A DNA stretch of 9,428 bases from Paramuribaculum sp. (lineage in GTDB: Bacteria; Bacteroidota; Bacteroidia; Bacteroidales; Muribaculaceae). Below are positions 6,776 to 9,428 of the stretch, piece after piece. The position numbers and the translations under genes are program-made. Each line of letters starts with the position of its first letter. The stretch's first letter is position 1. Where the stretch lies: NCBI GenBank assembly GCA_029051965.1, contig JAIDJZ010000053.1, forward strand, positions 1 through 9,428. The letters are read 5' to 3'. The notes under the pieces were generated by a model that was given only the letters and a program-made list of their open reading frames with translations, did not search any database and had not been told where the DNA came from.

Positions 6776-7336
6776 ATGAGTCTGCCGATCTATCTTTACG
6801 GCCATCCCGTGCTCCGTGCTGTTTCCCGTCCCGTCGACTCCGGTCGCGAAGGCCTGAAGGAGCTTGTCGAGAAAATGTATGAAACAATGTATGAGAGCGA
6901 AGGAGTCGGACTGGCTGCACCGCAGATCGGCCTCAATGAGCAACTGGTTGTCATCGACGCCGACCCCGTGGCCGAATCCTTCCCCGAATGTGCCGGACGG
7001 AAACTGACGCTGATCAATCCCGAATATGAGATTCTCGACGGCGAGAAGATTGTCCGCGCCGAAGGATGTCTGAGCCTCCCCGGTCTGTCGGAAAACGTTG
7101 CGCGCGTCGAGCACATCCTCCTGCGATGGGTCGACGAAGATTTCCAGCCTCATGAAGAGGAGATCTCCGGATTCCTTGCACGCATTGTCCAGCACGAGCT
7201 CGACCACCTCGACGGAAAACTCTACATCGACCACATCTCTCCGATCCGCAAGCAGCTCATACGCACGCGTCTGCGCAACATCGCGACCGCAAAAGTCCGC
7301 GTCGACTATCCCGTGCGCTACGCCCCGAAACGCTGA
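6776..7336 (+). CDS. def: Peptide deformylase
   Basis: A 186-residue metalloenzyme that removes the formyl group from the N-terminal methionine of nascent proteins at the ribosome. All three family motifs are intact: GVGLAAPQ (43-50), EGCLSLP (96-102, metal ligand Cys98) and QHELDHLDG (139-147, ligands His140 and His144, catalytic Glu141). The ATG start fits the conserved N-terminal LPIYLYGHPVLR. The 50-base gap upstream is A-rich with no strong Shine-Dalgarno sequence, typical for the group, and no clear -7 box, so it is probably read from the ruvX side. Length is normal for a bacterial deformylase. Confidence 0.96.
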   Translation: MSLPIYLYGHPVLRAVSRPVDSGREGLKELVEKMYETMYESEGVGLAAPQIGLNEQLVVIDADPVAESFPECAGRKLTLINPEYEILDGEKIVRAEGCLSLPGLSENVARVEHILLRWVDEDFQPHEEEISGFLARIVQHELDHLDGKLYIDHISPIRKQLIRTRLRNIATAKVRVDYPVRYAPKR

Positions 7337-7411
7337 TCTCTCCACCGATTCATAACAGATTACTAATTCCTTTTTTTATAAACTATCACCCCCACCAACA
7401 GACTGACCGAA

Positions 7412-9097
7412 ATGGCCGACGACAAAAAGATTATCTTCTCGATGGTAGGTGTCTCGAAAATCTACCCTCCTCAGAAACAAGTTCTCAAAAACATCTACCT
7501 ATCGTTCTTCTACGGTGCCAAGATCGGTATCATCGGTCTCAACGGCTCCGGTAAGTCATCGCTTCTGAAGATCATTGCCGGTATCGACAAGGACTATCAG
7601 GGCGAAGTCGTTTTCTCGCCCGGCTATTCCGTCGGCTACCTTGAACAGGAGCCTGTTCTCGATCCCGAAAAAACAGTCATCGACGTTGTCCGCGAAGGCG
7701 TTCAGCCGATCATGGACCTTCTTGCCGAATTCGACAAGGTCAACGAAGCCTTCTGTGATCCCGACGTGCTTGAGGATCCCGACAAGATGGACGCGCTGAT
7801 CGCTCGTCAGGCCGAACTTCAGGACCGCCTCGACGCGGCCGACGCCTGGAACATCGACTCGAAGCTCGAACGCGCTATGGATGCCCTCCAGTGTCCCCCC
7901 GACGACCAGAAGATCGCGACTCTTTCCGGAGGTGAGCGCCGCCGTGTAGCCCTCTGCCGCCTGCTGCTGCAGCAGCCCGACGTGCTCCTTCTCGACGAGC
8001 CGACCAACCACCTCGACGCCGAATCGATCGACTGGCTCGAACAGCATCTGCGACAGTATCCCGGAACAGTCATCGCCATCACCCACGACCGCTATTTCCT
8101 CGACCACGTGGCCGGATGGATTCTCGAACTCGACCGCGGTGAGGGAATTCCCTGGAAAGGAAACTACACCTCGTGGCTCGACCAGAAGACCAAACGGATG
8201 GCACAGGAGGAAAAACAGGCCAGCAAGCGCCGCAAGACCCTTGAGCGAGAGCTTGAATGGGTGCGTATGGCCCCGAAAGCGCGTCAGGCAAAGGGCAAGG
8301 CCCGTCTCAACAGCTACGACCGACTTCTCAACGAAGACCAGAAGCAGCGTGAGGAACGCCTCGAGATCTTCATCCCCAACGGGCCGCGTCTCGGTCAGAA
8401 GGTGATCGAAGCGACCGGACTTGCAAAAGCCTATGGAAAGAAAAAACTGTTCGACGGACTGAACTTCATGCTGCCCCCCAACGGCATTGTCGGCGTCATC
8501 GGTCCGAACGGAGCCGGAAAGACAACGCTTTTCCGTCTCATCATGGGCCAGGAGACCCCAGACGCTGGTACGTTCGATGTCGGCGAGACTGTCAAGATCG
8601 CCTATGTCGACCAGACCCATCACGATCTTCTCCCCGAAAAATCCGTCTATGAAGTCATCTCGCAGGGAGTCGAAAGCTTCCGTATGGGCGGACGCGACGT
8701 CAACGCACGCGCCTACCTCTCGAGGTTCAACTTCACAGGGGCGGACCAGGAGAAGAAAATCGGAGTGCTCTCTGGCGGCGAACGCAACCGTCTCCACCTT
8801 GCAATGGCGCTCAAGGAAGAGGGCAATGTCCTCCTTCTCGACGAACCGACCAACGACATCGACGTCAACACCCTCCGCGCTCTCGAGGAAGGTCTCGACG
8901 ACTTTGCCGGATGCGCCGTCGTTGTCAGCCACGACCGCTGGTTCCTCGACCGCATCTGCACCCATATCCTCTCATTCGAAGGCGACGGAAACGTAGTCTT
9001 CTATGAAGGATCATACTCCGACTACGAAGAATTCAAAAAAGCGCGCAACGGAGGTAAGGAACCCCCTCGCCGCCGCTACCGCAAACTGATGGAATAA
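7412..9097 (+). CDS. ettA: Energy-dependent translational throttle protein EttA (ABC-F ATPase)
   Basis: A 561-residue soluble ABC-F protein with two ATP-binding cassettes and no membrane segments; EttA binds the ribosomal E site and gates the first elongation step according to cellular energy. Cassette 1 has GLNGSGKS (42-49), LSGGE (171-175), Walker B VLLLDE (191-196) and H-loop His226. An arm-like insertion lies about 95-140. The charged interdomain linker (about 255-320) contains the EttA-typical block ELEWVRMAPKARQAKGKARL. Cassette 2 has GPNGAGKT (364-371), LSGGE (453-457), VLLLDE (473-478) and His508. Both catalytic glutamates are present. The C-terminus is basic (PPRRRYRK). Length and linker favour EttA over Uup or an antibiotic-resistance ABC-F. 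It follows def after 75 bases. Confidence 0.95.
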   Translation: MADDKKIIFSMVGVSKIYPPQKQVLKNIYLSFFYGAKIGIIGLNGSGKSSLLKIIAGIDKDYQGEVVFSPGYSVGYLEQEPVLDPEKTVIDVVREGVQPIMDLLAEFDKVNEAFCDPDVLEDPDKMDALIARQAELQDRLDAADAWNIDSKLERAMDALQCPPDDQKIATLSGGERRRVALCRLLLQQPDVLLLDEPTNHLDAESIDWLEQHLRQYPGTVIAITHDRYFLDHVAGWILELDRGEGIPWKGNYTSWLDQKTKRMAQEEKQASKRRKTLERELEWVRMAPKARQAKGKARLNSYDRLLNEDQKQREERLEIFIPNGPRLGQKVIEATGLAKAYGKKKLFDGLNFMLPPNGIVGVIGPNGAGKTTLFRLIMGQETPDAGTFDVGETVKIAYVDQTHHDLLPEKSVYEVISQGVESFRMGGRDVNARAYLSRFNFTGADQEKKIGVLSGGERNRLHLAMALKEEGNVLLLDEPTNDIDVNTLRALEEGLDDFAGCAVVVSHDRWFLDRICTHILSFEGDGNVVFYEGSYSDYEEFKKARNGGKEPPRRRYRKLME

Positions 9098-9131
9098 TCC
9101 GTCAGCTACGGTCATATTTCAGCCCGTTTCC

Positions 9132-9168
9132 GGCCCCCGCTAATCACTTTTGATTACCTCCGGAGGCC
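9132..9168. other. Imperfect hairpin downstream of ettA
   Basis: GGCC (9132-9135) pairs with GGCC (9165-9168), CCG (9137-9139) with CGG (9161-9163), and TAATCA (9141-9146) with TGATTA (9151-9156) around a CTTT loop; one mismatch and a small internal loop interrupt the stem. It lies 34 bases after the ettA stop. No T-run follows on either strand, so it is not a standard intrinsic terminator, though it could end or protect the ettA transcript. Confidence 0.45.
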
Positions 9169-9222
9169 GCCCGGCAGAAAAAATACTCAGATTTAGGTAT
9201 GGCAGACAAGGAAAGTTCATAG

Positions 9223-9230
9223 TAATTTTG
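9223..9230 (+). promoter_or_regulatory. Candidate -7 box upstream of the intron
   Basis: TAATTTTG followed by CA is an exact match to TAnnTTTG and is identical to the box before mtnN. No clear -33 TTTG lies at the right distance. It would start a transcript about 40 bases before the proposed intron start and could drive both the intron and whatever follows it. The leader holds only a five-codon frame (ATG at 9251, TAG at 9266-9268), probably by chance. Confidence 0.45.
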
Positions 9231-9277
9231 CATCAGATAATTTTTACGAATGAACTTTACCACATAGGCGGTTACGG

Positions 9278-9428
9278 GTGTCCCCCGGCCGCCCCATAGA
9301 TGAAATCTATTAGGAAAACGGAAAGCGCGAGCCGTGAGGTTCGCGCTCCTGTTTTGTATGGCGGGCATGTCATACATCTGTGGTGAAAGTCCACACGGGG
9401 CGTAGTTGCCGACGAACCCCAAAGCGAC
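9278..9428 (+). mobile_element. Group II intron, 5' part (domain I), cut by the window edge
   Basis: From about 9278 the sequence is a dense nest of helices resembling group II intron domain I. It opens with GTGTC, near the usual GUGYG 5' end. Helices seen: CCGCC 9289-9293 with GGCGG 9360-9364; ATAGAT 9296-9301 with ATCTAT 9305-9310; AAAACGG 9315-9321 with CTGTTTT 9349-9355; a 10-pair stem 9324-9333 with 9338-9347 (one G-U) closed by the GNRA loop GTGA; TGTGG 9379-9383 with CCACA 9391-9395, whose loop contains the GGTGAAAGTCC block frequent in these introns; and GGGGCGT 9397-9403 with ACG/CCCC 9412-9420. The remainder, including any reverse transcriptase/maturase and domains V-VI, lies beyond the edge. 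The exact 5' splice site is uncertain by a few bases. Confidence 0.78.

Noticed and set aside
7556..8965. A 469-codon open frame on the minus strand, opposite ettA
   Set aside because: It lies wholly inside a clear ABC-F gene, shows no recognisable domain, and is explained by the GC-rich codon use of ettA, which makes stops rare in the antisense frame.
9144..9422. A 92-codon minus-strand frame over the right edge
   Set aside because: It runs through the structured intron RNA and the upstream promoter region and has no protein-family features.
9278..9428. RNase P or another structured housekeeping RNA
   Set aside because: GTGAAAGTCC and GAACCCC resemble RNase P fragments (GAGGAAAGTCC), but the exact P4 motif is absent and the helix order fits group II intron domain I better. 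Kept as the main alternative.

Overview
The window looks like chromosomal DNA from a GC-rich member of the Bacteroidales, most plausibly Muribaculaceae. This rests on promoter-like boxes of the Bacteroidota type (TAnnTTTG), A/T-rich leaders without clear Shine-Dalgarno sequences, a LuxS and a long-form PurC of the kind I associate with Bacteroidota, and a plasmid pRiA4b ORF-3-like protein next to ruvX. The genus is an inference and cannot be fixed from the sequence alone.

Left part, minus strand (1-2553): purC, menG/ubiE and an exported M13-family metallopeptidase, cut by the left window edge, run in the same direction with gaps of 4 and 41 bases. They cover purine synthesis, menaquinone methylation and envelope proteolysis. 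A 223-base divergent intergenic region (2554-2776) carries outward-facing promoter-like boxes for purC and for mtnN.

Central part, plus strand (2777-5542): mtnN, luxS, an AlbA_2 (Schlafen-type) domain gene and a family 2 glycosyltransferase each overlap the next by exactly 4 bases (ATGA, GTGA, ATGA). MtnN and LuxS are consecutive steps of S-adenosylhomocysteine detoxification and release the autoinducer-2 precursor. The other two genes have no obvious role in that pathway, so the tight coupling is the main gene-level curiosity here.

Right part, plus strand (5543-9097): after a weak terminator-like hairpin and a candidate promoter come a pRiA4b ORF-3-like acidic protein, ruvX (TTG start), def (peptide deformylase) and ettA (ribosome-associated ABC-F ATPase). 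Apart from the first, these are housekeeping functions in DNA/RNA processing and translation.

Right edge (9098-9428): no protein gene is visible. An imperfect hairpin and a promoter-like box lead, after about 47 bases, into a densely structured RNA whose sequence and helices match the 5' part (domain I) of a group II intron. It begins near 9278 and runs out of the window, so its reverse transcriptase and 3' end cannot be seen. This is the only mobile-element signal in the window. The rest reads as ordinary core genome, and I see no convincing new defence or signalling system.
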